A DNA stretch of 64,000 nucleotides, from positions 86,758,588 through 86,822,587 of the forward strand of contig NC_133770.1 in the NCBI RefSeq assembly GCF_003597395.2, read 5' to 3'. Both the position numbers and the translations under genes were made by a program. Below are positions 25,519-38,272 of this stretch, piece after piece; within the stretch, counting starts at the first letter, position 1; each line of letters starts with the position of its first letter. This DNA is from Chelonoidis abingdonii (taxonomy: Eukaryota > Chordata > Testudines > Testudinidae). Below the pieces are notes generated by a model. That model saw only the letters and a program-made list of their open reading frames with translations. It ran no database searches and was not told where the DNA came from.

Positions 25519-26353
25519 CTGCAATGAAAAATAAGTAATTATAGTGAAAAGTCAGAGGTATTCTGTATCATGCAGCTGATATGCTTTGTGACTAGCTTAA
25601 ATTATATCAACTACTAGAGTTTTATGAAAATCACCAATCCAAAATGATTCTCTTTTACAAGTCAATAACAAGACAAAGACCTCAGGGCCTTGCAGCCTGC
25701 CTCAAACCTGAATACAAGTGTTGAGCACAGGTTGGATGTGAAAATGACAACATACTGGGGTCAGGCTTTAAGATCAAGCCCAAAGGACTAGAGGTGGACG
25801 TGGGGTTGTGGGCATCCCTGGAGGCGGCATAGTAAGGCCAGGGCAACAGCAGATATTCTTTTCTTTACATGGGACAGTGGCTGGCATCAGCAGCACTGAT
25901 GGGGAGGGAATGCTTTGCTCGCACCAGCTGTTTCCCACCTTATGACACAGACAAATACACAAATGTGCGCGTACACACATGGTCCAGCTCAGCTGTGAAT
26001 AGAGTGGTGCGGTGTGGCCAGTCAGATTCCTGCATTGGGTATCCCTGGCCTTGCACTACACCCTCCTTGCCTGGCATGGAGTAGTTCATGATTCCCTGTG
26101 CAGAAGTTGTTCTTGCTGCAGCATTTCAGGAAATGTGTGAAGATGGTGATTATGCGGGGGCTCAGCAAGTGGTTACTAACCCCAAGTCACCCCACAGTCC
26201 CAGGGCCTGTGCCCACACCTACCCTTCCCTGTGCCTGGTGCCCTGCAGCGGTGCCAAGCAGGAGGTAGCAGCAGAGGGGAGGAGGACAAGGATTTCTCCC
26301 ATGCACACAGCAATGGGGCTTGGTGCCTGGCTGCAGGCTGGAGGCCGGGGGCT

Positions 26354-26903
26354 TAGGGTTGCCAACTTTCTAATTGCAGAAAACTGAATACTCTTCCCCT
26401 GCTCCAGGCCCCGTCCCTTCTCCGAGGCCCCACCCCTGATCACTCCATCCACTGCTCTCTCTCACCCACCCTCACTCACTCATTTTCATAGGCCTGGGGC
26501 AGGGGCATAGGAGGAGATATGGGGTGCAGGTCTCAGGCAGTGCTTACCTTAGGCAGCTCCTAGGAAGCGGCCACTATGTCCTTCTGGCTCCTACATGGAG
26601 GGGCAGGCCAGTAGGCTCTGTGTGCTGCCCCTTCCCACAAGCTCTGCCCCCACAGGCCATGGTTCTCAGCTCATGGAAGCTACAAAGCCAGCGCTCGGGG
26701 TGAGGGGAGCATGCGGAGCTCCCGTGGCTACCCCTATGCCTGAGCCAGAGGGACATGCCAGCCACTTCCTGGGAGCTGGGTAGGGAGCCTGGCAGCCCTG
26801 CACCAACCAGACTTAACAGCCTGGTCAGCAGTGCTGACTGGCACCACCAGGGTCCCTTTTCGACCAGCTTTTCCTGTAAAAAACCAGACAGCTGACAACC
26901 TTA
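26354..26903. mobile_element. hAT-type MITE, TAGGGTTGCCAAC family, copy 1
   Basis: The left end is tagggttgccaactttctaa and the right end gctgacaacctta, its inverted and decayed counterpart. Flanks are gggggct before and a G run ending gct after, consistent with an 8-bp duplication blurred by G-run slippage. The interior is C+G-rich and resembles the copy at 61508-62442 (aaaactgaatactcttcccc against aaaaccaaatactcttgccc). Confidence 0.7.
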
Positions 26904-27044
26904 GGGGGGGGCTGTGGTCCCATGACGGTGCAGGAGCAGACAATTCCAGGTTCATTGGGGCAGCTGCAGGATAGGGTGGGGGAACAAGGCAGGTCTGTGA
27001 ATGACAGAGGGACATGGGTCTGTTTGTAATGCCCTGGCCATGCT

Positions 27045-27305
27045 CAGGGGCGGCTCTAGGCATTTTGCCACCCCAAGCACAGCAGGCAGGCTGCCTTCGA
27101 CGGCTTGCCTGCAGGAGGTCCCCGGTCCCGCAAATTCGGCGGCAGCCTGCGAGAGGTCCGCCAAAGCCACGGGACCGGCAGACCCTCCACAGGCATGCCA
27201 CCAAAGGCAACCTGCCTGCCCCCCTCACGGCGACCGGCAGAGCGCTCCCCATGGCTTGCCGCCCCAAGCACGAGCTTGGCATCCTGGTGCCTGGAGCTGC
27301 CCCTG
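27045..27305. mobile_element. hAT-type MITE with caggggcggctc ends
   Basis: A 261-bp GC-rich element. Its ends are inverted repeats: caggggcggctctagg and cctggagctgcccctg. Flanking octamers gccatgct (27037-27044) and gccatgat (27306-27313) match at 7 of 8 positions, the hAT target-duplication size. It interrupts sequence of unknown origin. The open frames over it are shadows. Confidence 0.78.
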
Positions 27306-27566
27306 GCCATGATGGTCTGCTGGCTCCTGGTTGCTGTCCGTCTGCACCTAACTTTGCAACCCAATGCAAGAGTCCGGGTCAGATCAGGTATGAAAACAAC
27401 TTGACGCTCCTGCGTTTGGGTCAACTGTGGTCTAATCATGTTGAGGTCAGGCTTTAAAATTAGGCCCAAACAGCTCTCTAAAGAATTCTAACTCTTCGGA
27501 ACTGTATAATAAGACCATTACTTCACAAAAATTATCTCAGTTTATGGGAAGAAAATACAAAGAAAA

Positions 27567-27635
27567 GCAGAGCGACCCCCGCGGCATGCTGCCCCAAGCA
27601 CGCCCTTGGCGTGCTGGGGCCTGGAGCTGCCTCTG
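27567..27635. mobile_element. Truncated second copy of the caggggcggctc MITE
   Basis: This 69-bp segment (gcagagcgacccccgcggca to ctggagctgcctctg) matches only the right-hand quarter of the element at 27045-27305. The left part is missing. Confidence 0.65.
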
Positions 27636-28426
27636 TTTAGTAATATCTATATCTACATTTTCAAAGGGCCAGCAGTAAAATGACAAAACACTCATTTCAC
27701 ACAATGAATCTTGAAATAGTAAAAGGTACAAGTGCTGGAGGAACTCAGAAATATCGTATGAGGGATCATATGTGACCAAACCTAGAGTCTTGATTTCATT
27801 TATTTTTTTTTGCCATTTAAAACCTTTTTAAGCACCAGGGTGAGGAGCAGGGGGCTGTTTGTTTTGAATGAAATGTACTTTCATCCTCCAAGAAATGCTA
27901 GTGAATGTGCAACAACTCCAATCAGTATTTATTCCTTCAAAAATGCCAGGTAGTAAGGGAGACATGATTATTAGTTACCTACCACCTAACATCAACTCAT
28001 TCCCCTCAAAGTTTGCTTTATTTATTTTTTTTATTTTTTAAAGACAACTGAAGATTGTACATCACACACAGGGAGATATAGTAGATAGGCAAGAACAGGG
28101 AATCTGGATGCAATGTCTGATCAACTTTACAAGCAGATAAAAGTAAAAACATGTATGGAAAGTCCGGAGCAGTAAAGAGGTACAAGAAAGAAATCTTTGA
28201 AAAGACCCATGCAATATGCAATATCTCCACTAACTGAATGCCTGGTAAAGAGGAAACAAGATGCTGAATATCAACATGGACACTGCTGCTTCTTCCAACA
28301 TGATAATCTTTGATTTACCAGAGGAATAAAGATATTTCTATTTCTTTTTTGTTTGTTTTAATGAAAAGAACAGCTGTAAAATAACAGCATAAGGTAATGG
28401 GGAAAAGTAGGGATTGAAATAAGATA

Positions 28427-28429
<3 letters not shown>

Positions 28430-28461
<32 letters not shown>
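28430..28461. repeat. (GA)n microsatellite
   Basis: A perfect run of 16 GA dinucleotides. Confidence 0.95.
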
Positions 28462-28464
<3 letters not shown>

Positions 28465-29184
28465 ATTCACTCCTGTCAAAAACAGCACCTTTCATTAGTA
28501 AGAATACCAAATTTTTTGGCACCAAAATGTTTTCATATTGCATAAGCATTTTCTAAAAATGTTCTGAAGCAGGACAAAATGCAACAAAAAACTACCAGCA
28601 AACATCATTGGTTATCTTGGCACCTATGGGACTCCCTGTAAGAGTGTGCCTGTGCACACAATGCACTAATCTGCATTGAGAGGTATAAATTCTAGGGAAC
28701 ATTCAGCACATCACACACTAACTGGCCTACGTGAAACCTGCTGGCATACACTAAAAGTTCCCTGATGTGCGTTAAAGTAGTCTCATTTCACACAGTACAT
28801 GTGTGAGCAAGGAAGGGCTTGCTTTCAGCAACACATCACTGTAATTAATTATTACAGATATAAAACTACCATCAAGTATTAAGTCTTTGTGCTACCATGC
28901 AAGACAGTAGGTTCAGTTCCTGGTATTTCCTCCCCAAAACGTCACGAACTTGGAACATAACATGGCTAGCACACTTAGCTTTAATTAAAGTATTAATTTA
29001 CTTTCCAACTAATAAATTCCAATACCTGAAATAAAATACATTTTTTCATTTATGATTAATGAATGTCACTTTATCTCACATTAGAAAAAAGTCTTCATTC
29101 ACTAGTGACATAGGCCCCAATTCTGCAAACACTTACACATGCGAGTAGTCCTACTAATCTCAGTGAGACTTCTCATGCATGTTT

Positions 29185-29877
29185 TGTGACAAAGTTCCTC
29201 CTCTACCTTGGTGGGTCCTGCGCTTACTGGCAGATTTGCTCGCCTCACAGATTCACCCTCTGGGTTGAGAAACAGCCCAGAGACCTTCCCCTCTGGTAGA
29301 AGCCACAGTCCAGGTCAATTCTTCCTGTTTGATCAGGAGTTGGGAGGTTTGGGAGGAACCTGGGCCCATCCCCTATTCCAGGTTCCAGCCCAGGGCCCTG
29401 TGGACTGCAGCTGTCTAGAGTGCCTCCTGGTACAGTTGCGTGACAGCTACAACTCCCTGGGCTACTTCCCCATGGCCGCCTCCTTCTTTGTCCTCACCAT
29501 CAGACCTTCCTCCTGATGTCTGATAACGCTTGTAGTTCTCAGTCCTCCAGCAGTATGTCTACTCACCCTCAGCCTCTTGCACACCTCTTGCTCCCAGTTC
29601 CTCACATGCATTTCCTCTCCTCTGGACCCCTGGCTCTCTTTGGTCTTACTGGAGTGAGCCCTTTTATAGCATCAGAGGGGCCTTAATTAGAGTCAGGTGC
29701 TTAACAGCCTCACCTGACTCTTAGCAGGTTAATTGGAGGCAGGTGTTCTCATTAGCCTGGAGCAGCCCCTGCTCTGGTCACTCAGGGAACAGAACACTGC
29801 TTATCCAGTGGCCAGTATATCTCCCTTCTACTACTTTGCTGTTCCCAACTGGCCTGGGTCTATCACAGTCCCAAGGA
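29185..29877 (-). mobile_element. Probable solo LTR, minus strand
   Basis: Read on the minus strand, the unit begins TGTGATAGACCCAGGCC and ends CTTTGTCACA, with matching TGTGA/TCACA termini. A good TATA box on the minus strand (complement of cttttata at 29661-29668) sits about 210 bp from the 5' end, as in a U3 promoter. No internal retroviral or Gypsy genes are attached, so it is best read as a solo LTR. I did not find a convincing target duplication. Confidence 0.55.
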
Positions 29878-30056
29878 CTGCTGGGACTACATTTTTAAGC
29901 AAGGGAGCCTAAAGATAATCACCTAAATTAGCTCTCAAAATCTTGAATTTGTGGCACAAAACATGGATTTAGGTCTCAAAAACTGGTAATTCATAACAAT
30001 ATTAATAAATATTGATACAGAAGCCTAACTTTAGGCATATATGCTTATAAATGTGG

Positions 30057-30248
30057 TACACCTCTACCCCGATATCACGTGACCCAATATAACATGAATT
30101 CAGATATAATGCGGTAAAGCAGCGCTCTGGGGGGGCGGGGCTACACGCTCTGGCGAATCAAAGCAAGTTCGATATAACGCAGTTTCACCTATAACGCGGT
30201 AAGATTTTTTGGCTTCCAAGGACAGCGTTATATCGGAGTGGAGGTATA
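30057..30248. mobile_element. Tc1/mariner (Tigger-like) MITE
   Basis: The left end is tacacctctaccccgatatc and the right end atatcggagtggaggtata, an inverted repeat. The interior carries several cgttatat/atataacgc motifs pairing as a hairpin (ttcgatataacgcagtttc, ctataacgcggtaag). Ends in TA, consistent with the TA target preference of mariner transposons. Confidence 0.78.
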
Positions 30249-31191
30249 CTTGGTAACTTGTTAACATCCATAGAAAAAATATATTATTTAAAAAACAAAT
30301 GATTACCATTATATTTATTTAAACTCCATCTCCCATGTGTTCAATTAAACCAGTCTTAGTTATTTGTTTTTACTTGAAACTCCAGTTTTTAACCCCAAAG
30401 GTAACGTAAGTGAACTATTTAGGGTAAGATATTTTGGCGTACTAAGTAATTCTATAGCCAAGTGATTCATCGACCCAAATACCACACAAAAAACCCAGAA
30501 CTTCCAAACTGAACATTCTTTTTGTGGCAGTTATGATGAACTTTTTCTGGAAAAGTATAAGTGCTTATGAATCACATATATCCTAGTGCTATACCTTCTA
30601 TGTGCAGAACAAGTCTCTTTGCTCCTAAGCCATTACAATGTGAATATCTATGACCAATATTTTCAACATATGAAGAAATGTACAAACTAATACAGCTCCA
30701 TTTTTAGAGATGAAAATAATTATTTGGTAAATTTCAGCTATAATCTGGTAAAGAGCTATACTGCCATCTTTCTCACATATAAATAGTGTCAAGGGAACCC
30801 AGAGGCTTTGGAGTTCCTTTAACCACTAAAAATTCTAAACATTTAACTCCTCCCTATCTGAATGATCCAAGATTTTAGTTTGGAGAACTGGGCTGGAAAT
30901 CTGGCAAGAACAACCACATGATATTCTTAATTACATTTCAGCACGAGATCTCAACCAAAACCAGGAAGTGCGGAGGAATTTGTAAATGAGAAATATTATT
31001 TTCTGTATTTTAAGAGATTAAAAAATATTTTCATATATGAAAAAGGGTTGGTGTGATCTGAGTTTGAGGAAAATTTAGGTCAGTTTTTATTTAATACAAA
31101 CCATATCATCCATCCCTGTTTATAATATTATTTCCAAAAGTTTTGTATTTGTTACTAAATACCCAGGAAAAATAAAACCTCTAATTGAAAG

Positions 31192-32052
31192 TGAAGGGTT
31201 AGAATCCATGTGCATTTTATATAACAACCTGGTACATGGATTGTGCCAGCTCTTTCTCAGACCCAAAGTTCAGAGTTTGGTCAAGAGATCAGAGGCCTAG
31301 CAAACAGTGGTTAGCTAAGAGAAAGCTGGGGTAAACAGATAATCTTGTTTTGCTAAAATAGGCCTGGTCAGCAAATTGCCAGGTGTTGGAGCTAAGAACT
31401 AAATAACTGTGTTTTATTCAGAGTTGCAAATTGAACAAAGAATCCCTGTTCCTATTGTGTCAGTCTCTTCTGTAGGGAATGTTCTTCCCACAGATCCAAC
31501 CTTGAGTGTATGAAAAGTTGGCACATGTCAGTATAAGATATGGCTTCGTTCCACCTCCCTTCCCAGGGACCAATGCCTGCCTTAAGACATAAAGGGGACA
31601 ATCTTTATTGTCATATACACTGTTTATGTATATGACAGTTTCACTGTTTCTTTGCTTTAACCCTTAGGAATGTACCTGTTGGACAATCAAAGGAGTTGCT
31701 CCATTCCTATGGATCCCGAATCAGAATTCAACATATATATTTTATATTAATAACATTTTTATCAAAGTATTAATTAAATGTTAACTTGCTAACTTGAGAC
31801 CATGGGCGGAGACATTATGTAACCTTTTAACCATTGGCTAAAGTGCTATCTTGTCTTGCTGCAAAACCTATATCGGGATGTGGGACTGCCTAACCTGTCA
31901 CTTTCCCCCGCCCATAGAAAACCTATATATTCTATTGTAATCAATTGACTGACAGTGTCTCTGATCCTAATAAGCAAGGTGACACTCCGCCAGCGCTGTG
32001 TGCAATAAACTTCTATGCTTGGCCTCTATGCAGTGTGGATTTATGTCCTTCA
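31192..32052 (+). mobile_element. Solo LTR with perfect 5-bp target duplication
   Basis: An 861-bp unit beginning tgaagg and ending ccttca, a perfect 6-bp terminal inverted repeat. It is flanked on both sides by gaaag (31187-31191 and 32053-32057). Near the 3' end are a TATA-like acctatatattct (31921-31933) and a polyadenylation signal aataaa (32004-32009), in the order promoter, poly-A site, U5. No internal genes are present, so this is an LTR left after recombination between the two ends of a provirus or LTR retrotransposon. A 5-bp duplication fits several ERV and Gypsy lineages. Confidence 0.85.
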
Positions 32053-33180
32053 GAAAGAAATGAAAACATTCCACTCAATGAAAGGTAGGGAAAAAAAATA
32101 ACATTCTAATCTACAAACACTAACATTTCTAACCTGAAATTACCATTCTTTGACTCAAGTAGAGGGTGCCATTTATGTATATAGTACATGAGAAGAAAAT
32201 GATGACTGTTCTTTGCTAATACTGCATTTCTGCAATGCTGCCCTTTTGCATTTCTGATATATAGAGCAAAATTCTAACACCTGGGAGAATCTCCCACTTG
32301 AATCAATTGAATGTGGGCAGACTTTTTGCAGGCTTCAGTTGCACACAAAGTAGGCCAGTCAGAGCCCCCTTTAAAAAGGAAGTCAGCACAAATTAAACTA
32401 TTAAATCCCCCTTTTCCATACAACTGGATAGCGAGGATCTCAGTTCTTGAGACTGAAATGGAGCCGAATGACTCCTTTCAAGAATCTCATTACCATGGAG
32501 TTTGAAAATACTATTTCCCATGGATGGGTGGGTGAAATGCCAAAATTGCCACCAAGTGTACTCTCAACTAATTAAGTGAAAAATCAGAAACCTGAAGGTG
32601 TAAAAGGTACTCTGAGTTGTTCTGGATACAAACCATTTTCGGTTGAACTGCCCAGGCTAACCACCACATCAAGAACCCCTTCTGTTTGGCCAAACAGGCC
32701 ACTCTGATGGAGAGCTTTATATTATTAAGCAAGATTTGCTGGACCACCTCTGAAAATCACTCCCCTCCTCCTCTAACCATCCAGTATCCTTGCTTCTCTC
32801 GTTATGATTCATGAATGGCTGAGAGAGCATTCCTACAATTTAGCTGGGTGTGAATCTCCACATGCTGATGGCTGAGTGATCACAGCCCCTGGAAGGGTTT
32901 GCTGTTTGTCACTGGCATTGCACTGAGAGAGACAGCCCAGGCTGGAGAGTTTAATGGATACAGCAGTCCCATGTTTCCGGTTGTACCCCGGGGATCCCAT
33001 CACAAGTACTGAATGAATTTTGTAGGCACACATCTGGCAGAAAAATCTGACACGCCAATTATTCAGTATTTACTACTATTTTAGTTTTGTTTAAATCAAA
33101 AAGGTATTCAAAACAAATATACAGTCAAAATGGATTGTATATCAAATTATTCCCCATTAGAGCAGCAGTACTGTACTTAC

Positions 33181-33325
33181 TGAGGCAGCAATGAATCTCT
33201 AATGAGACACAGAAGCTTGTTGTTTGAGTCAAGGCTCTCCCCTTTCTCCTCAGCCATGACCTCGTGGCTCACAAGCAGTGATGTGGTTTCTGAAAGCAAC
33301 CGCAAGCTGAAGAGTCTCCATTCCA
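33181..33325 (-). CDS. ULK4: ULK4 exon
   Basis: A 145-bp exon. The acceptor is tttattttcaag and the donor a consensus gtaagtac. It starts with two bases (TG) completing a Val codon and ends with CA completed by the next exon. It encodes VEWRLFSLRLLSETTSLLV, then an acidic and less conserved linker (SHEVMAEEKGESLDSNN), then KLLCLIRDSLLPQ. This is the ARM/HEAT-type repeat region of ULK4. The intron before it is only 99 bp (33326-33424). Confidence 0.92.
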
Positions 33326-33424
33326 CTTGAAAATAAATGTGCCAAGAATGTGACCACACTGAAGTCTAATTAAAACAAAATGTGGAATTCATGGAAATTT
33401 TAGTTGATGTGGTCATGTACTTAC

Positions 33425-33476
33425 CATTCTGACTACGGACCAAAGAAACTAAGGGTGGGAGGATATAGTCCACAAC
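33425..33476 (-). CDS. ULK4: ULK4 exon (52 bp)
   Basis: The acceptor is ctctgttttag and the donor gtaagtac. It begins in phase 0 and ends with one extra base. It encodes VVDYILPPLVSLVRSQN and joins in phase to VEWRLFS of the next exon. Too short for an ORF search; it was identified from the splice sites and the ULK4 sequence. Confidence 0.92.
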
Positions 33477-34849
33477 CTAAAACAGAGCATTAAAAAGATC
33501 TGGTTTACATCATTCAAAAAGAAAAATAGAACTCAGATATATATACATAATCTGTTTATTCCACTGCTAGACTCTTTAATCAGAGGAATGAACAATCATG
33601 GAAATCCATCCATAATCACACTTATTAGGCCATCAAGTTCACTTTGTTCTAGTAAATCACTATAATGATGTGTATATCAAAAACAGTAGGATCAACGTTG
33701 GCACAATTTACTGAGAATTCTTTTTAGTTTAAAAAGCAGAATTTGATGCTGATGTTGGTAATTTTATTTTAGCTTCTTTAATATCTAAGTGTATTAATCC
33801 CCATGCTCCAGTCCATAAACTAATCAGCAAATGGGATTAGGAAGAAATTTCCTCCAGTGATAGTTAAGGTACATTGTGCAAGTTTCACACCCTCTACACT
33901 GAAGCATTCATCATCAATTTCAGAGAGAGGATATTTCAACTAGATAAACCATTGGTTCTTTCCAGTATAGTCATCCATAGGTTCCCATTAAGATTCAGAT
34001 TTAGAGACTGAAGTCTTGAATTTTGAAAAAAATAAACTCCAATAAAATATTTCTATATTCCCTAGAGTCACTGAGCAATATATTCCAGTCTGATATATCA
34101 AGTCCCCTCTTTAGTGGAATGGCAGCTTATTCTCATCCTCAATTTTATGCAAATTCAGCCTTCTAACAGCAAAAAAAAAAATTATTGGGAATGGAAAACT
34201 CAACAGGAGCAGAAATGAAAACCATCAGAAGCAACAATACAGCAAACTGATTTTGAGCATCCAGGGCAGGTCACAGATCCTAAAACTGAGAAGTTAATAT
34301 TACTAGTTAATCATCATTTCAGTAAACTACACAAAATCTAATAATGAAAAAAACTTTCAGGATAATAACACCACACAAAAATCTAGTAGAAAAAAATGAT
34401 TTGAGCATGCTACCACAAGATGAGCTTCTCGATTGCTCTGAACAGAATGTAAGATATGTTTTAAAAAAAAAAAAATATTTGTGGCTAGCTTCTTAGTTAG
34501 TATAAATCAGTTTAGTTCCACTGAATTTATTTGAATGTTACCAAAATGGCATATTACAATGGTTAACAATTTTTTGTTTGGAGAAGAATCATTTCATTTC
34601 ATAAAGGACTCAAAGTCTTAATCATATATAAGGTGCATTTTTCAATACTTCATCATTATGAAATCTTTCGTAGTCTTTACAATACATATATAATAGAATC
34701 AGTAATTAAATGACTTAGCACTGCAATAGCTCCTTTCAATAGAGGACTTTAAATTGCTTTACAAATGCTAACTAAGCAAGTCTCAAAACAGACCTGTGAG
34801 ATGGGTAAGAGTGTATGGGATCACTTTTTCCACCACTTAACACAGCTGC

Positions 34850-35550
34850 TTTTAGTTGAAAGAATATCTCCCATTTGGTCAGTTCAGATCCTAGGTTTAG
34901 GAATGCTCCTGGATTCCTTGCTGATGCTATTTCTCTCACATACAAAGCATTACTCACAGATGCTGCTATCATCTCTGGCTGGCTAGAAACACCATCATAT
35001 TATGGCAGACAATGACCTGGTCTCAGTTATAGATGTTTTCACCACCTCCTGTCTGGACTACACCAATGCAACACACATCAGCCATTAGGAAACTCCATCC
35101 ACTATAGAAAGTTATAATGTGTCTCCTCAGCAACACAGGCTAATGTGACCCTACCAAACCTGTTTCCTCTACTCTGTACCCTGACTTCCCATAGAATATT
35201 CAGTCAAATTCAATGTCTTGGTCCTTATCTTCATGGTGCTCTATTGACTGGGCGCAGCATATCTAAAAAAAAGAAAAGTCTAAAGATCCAAGATGAAGCT
35301 TGCAGTTGACAACTTTCTCCCTCAGTCACAACAGAACTTTCAACCATAAGTATAAAGTTCATCTGTGCCAGACACAGAGCTTTCTTGGGGGCCAGTTCAA
35401 GAGCATGGAATGAACTCCCCCAGGAATTACGCACTATCACAAACCTCACCACCACCTTCCCACCATCACCAACAAAATATACCGACCAAAAGAAAACACT
35501 ATACTGCATACACAAGTCCCTGACAGGGTGAGAATGAGAGGAAGAACAAA
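34850..35550 (+). mobile_element. LINE (L2/CR1-like) ORF2 C-terminal relic
   Basis: Plus-strand frames contain shifted fragments typical of the C-terminal end of L2/CR1-group reverse transcriptases: VQILGLGMLLDSLL near 34880-34930, TSCLDYTNAT near 35048-35076, and ARHRAFLGASSRAWNELPQ at about 35370-35425, continuing ELRT. The pieces lie in order but in different frames with gaps, so this is an old, dead 5'-truncated copy. The exact LINE clade cannot be fixed by eye. Confidence 0.65.
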
Positions 35551-36442
35551 CCATATATGACAGATGACAAACACCTTGTAATATGCTACTGGAAGGTGCC
35601 CCGATACTAAAATGATGAAGACATTATAAGAACTTATATGCAATAGATAAGACTGGATTCCTACACCTCAGGCAGGAGAAAAGGTTAGTCAGTCTTCCAT
35701 CATATAGTAGAGAGGGGAAAACTGTTAATATTGTGAAACATGGAGAGGACAGACAGCTTTGCTTCCTAAGAGCTCATCTACTCTTTTTCACACACGTATG
35801 AGGAGAGGGAGTCTATGCACATGTAGTGGGGAAGGGTGCAGAAACAGAGGTGTACTGCCACGAGAGCATGCTCCCTTTCCCCCATGCGGGGGCTTCTTGG
35901 GGTTCCAGTTCCAAAGCTTTGCAGGGAACAAAAACTGATGCATTATCCCCTCTTCCTCCTTTACAGAACTTGCAGACAGAACATGTAGTAAGACATACTG
36001 CTTCCTTCCTGTGCTGTGCAAGCCTCTGAAAGAGTGAAGGCATGGACAGATACTTGGGCACCTGAGGTCAGGATTCCTCCTGACAGAGTGATCCCTGCAG
36101 AAGCCAGAGGGCCAGTGATAGCTTGATAGCAGAGTCTCTGGTGGCTCATTGTGAGGTTTAGGGGGAGGTAGGATGCCTCGCCTATTCTGTGGACATATAG
36201 GGAAACAAATCCCTGACATGCAAGAATCAAACAGAAATTAAGCAATTTCAGGGAGTATCTATTCCTCTGTGTGGATTAGTCCCATATACGAAGTACTAGG
36301 CCAATAGGTAGATAAGAAGATTTTTCTTTTTGTTTAAAAGGAATGTTCTTGTTTGATATACTCTGTATATAAAGGTACAGAATACACCTAAAAAATTCAG
36401 TGCTCAAAAAATATTAAAGACTCTGTTGATTAGCAACATTAT

Positions 36443-36719
36443 GGGTACGTCTACACTTCAAACCGGGATTCCCAGCTTGAGGAGACACACTCATGCTAGC
36501 TTTCACTGAGCTAATATACAAAAATAGAATGTAGCTGCAGCAGTGCGAGTGGGCTAGCTGTCCTTAGTATGTGCCCTGGGGCTTGGACAGGTACATACTC
36601 AGAGCAGCTAACTCCTCCTGCAGTTTGCGCTGCTTTGGCTGTATTCTATTTTTAACATGCTAGCTCAATGTCTCCTCAATTTGGCAATCCCACCTTCAGT
36701 TCGAAGCATAGACGTACCC
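36443..36719. mobile_element. Harbinger-like MITE
   Basis: The left end gggtacgtctacacttc is mirrored by the right end gaagcatagacgtaccc. Sub-terminal arms also pair (gctagctttcac region against gctagctcaatg). The interior has tattctatttttaacatgc near the right arm and its rough inverse (aaaaatagaatgtagctgca) near the left. No target duplication is clear. Confidence 0.65.
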
Positions 36720-38162
36720 TTTGTTAACAATATTCAAACTCCCTAAGCATCACAAACTGTCTTAAAATAAAAAGCCCTATTTACAGAGACAGAATAATGA
36801 CAAACAGATCACTCCACATAGAAATTGTTCTGTACTGGCTTTCATTTGATTAATTCCAAGTAATTCCCCATTTATTCTAACCCTACTAACAATACATGTT
36901 CCTTCACTTTTAGAAATAAAACTCTTCAACGAACAACTTGAATTTGATCATATTGTATTGTCATCATGTCCACAGCAACTGAATATGGTGCTTGAAAGTC
37001 AACCTACTGTTGCCGGTCAGTCCAAAGCATTTATAAACATCATTATTTTTAAACTTCATTAATCTTTTTTAAAATGAAGATAAACACCATGTTTTCTTCA
37101 TTTGCTATTGGGAACTAAAACAATCTCAATGTTGCTGTTACGGAGCAAATGTTATGCACCACTCAAGAAGGTTTTAGCTTATTTTTTTGTTCATGACACA
37201 CTGATGGTAGGCAACTTTGTCTAAAGGAACTATGCTAACCTCTGGGACCTATTGATGATACACACTTCTGGCTAGTAAAAGGATATCCTATTAACCACTT
37301 TTATATTTAAAGTATTGATCTGGAACTGTGAACATGTCTTGCTTCAACTTTTCAAAAAAGCATTAAGTTCCTTTGGGTGCTGACATTTATATTCATACAT
37401 TCCAGTCATGTCCAACCTGCAGCAATTAAAAGATATCCCTTGAGTAAAAGTATTTCTAAAAATATTTTGCATGTGTCATGTAAAATGGAGTAGCACTTTC
37501 CTCTACAGTAATGGTAAGCTGTACCTTACAAAATAATTAGCACACTAGACCCTGCAAATGGTAAACTAATTACAGTTCACACTATTAGCAGCAGACGTGG
37601 TTACAGACAATCAGATATGATGGACTAAAATAGATCTCTTCAACCTAGCATACTAAATTCAGGGCACTTTTCCCATTATACATGGGGTTTGAATGGCCAT
37701 TCGTTGGACACCAGTATCGGTCTGGAGAAAGAGAAAACTTATTGATGGAAATGAAGCAGGCAAGTGACAGATTAATTTTCTCAAAACGAATTGTTCATAA
37801 GCAATGGAAGTAGTTATTTTCAGTTAATAAATATTTTTTTAAAAAGACATCCATTTGAAAACTGGGAAAGGATTCCGTCTATATACAGAAGTACCATATT
37901 TCATAAACTTTAACAAGCATTTGGGTGGACGCAAAAATTAGTTCTGGTTATTGACAGTGATTGTTTGGATAAAGTAAACACTACCACAAAACTTTGCAAA
38001 ACACCTGAATAAAAACTGAAGTATTTTTTAAAGTGAAAAAAGTTTGGTTAAATTAAAAAAAATAAATAAACACACACATGACTTTGCCCTTTCTTAGTCT
38101 GGAAGGAACTAAAATGGATTCTTGCAGCATATTTGATCTACACAGAGCTAGGAAACAAATGA

Positions 38163-38272
38163 AGAGTCTGTCTACATGTCAAGTTACTGCACAGCAAACC
38201 AGGGCGTGACTCTACAGCAAACCAGCTTGCAGTTTGGTGGACACTGCTACAGCACAGTGAAAATACAGCTTA
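38163..38272. repeat. Fragment of an older MITE interrupted by the next element
   Basis: It begins tctgtctacatgtcaagtta and contains gcacagcaaacc twice. It resembles the left part of a chtacat-ended MITE whose continuation is disrupted by the insertion at 38273. Confidence 0.35.

Larger units (their letters stand above)
25519..33180 (-). other. ULK4 intron of 7.7 kb filled with repeats
   Basis: The intron is bounded by the donor at 33180 (gtaagtac on the minus strand) and the acceptor at 25519. It contains hAT MITEs (26354-27635), a (GA)n tract, a minus-strand LTR (29185-29877), a mariner-type MITE (30057-30248) and a solo LTR (31192-32052). The stretches 25519-26353, 27636-29184, 30249-31191 and 32058-33180 hold nothing else I can name. 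Confidence 0.8.

Noticed and set aside
26734..27469. ORFs of up to 211 codons
   Set aside because: They cross MITE boundaries and have no domain; the GC-rich repeat explains the lack of stops.
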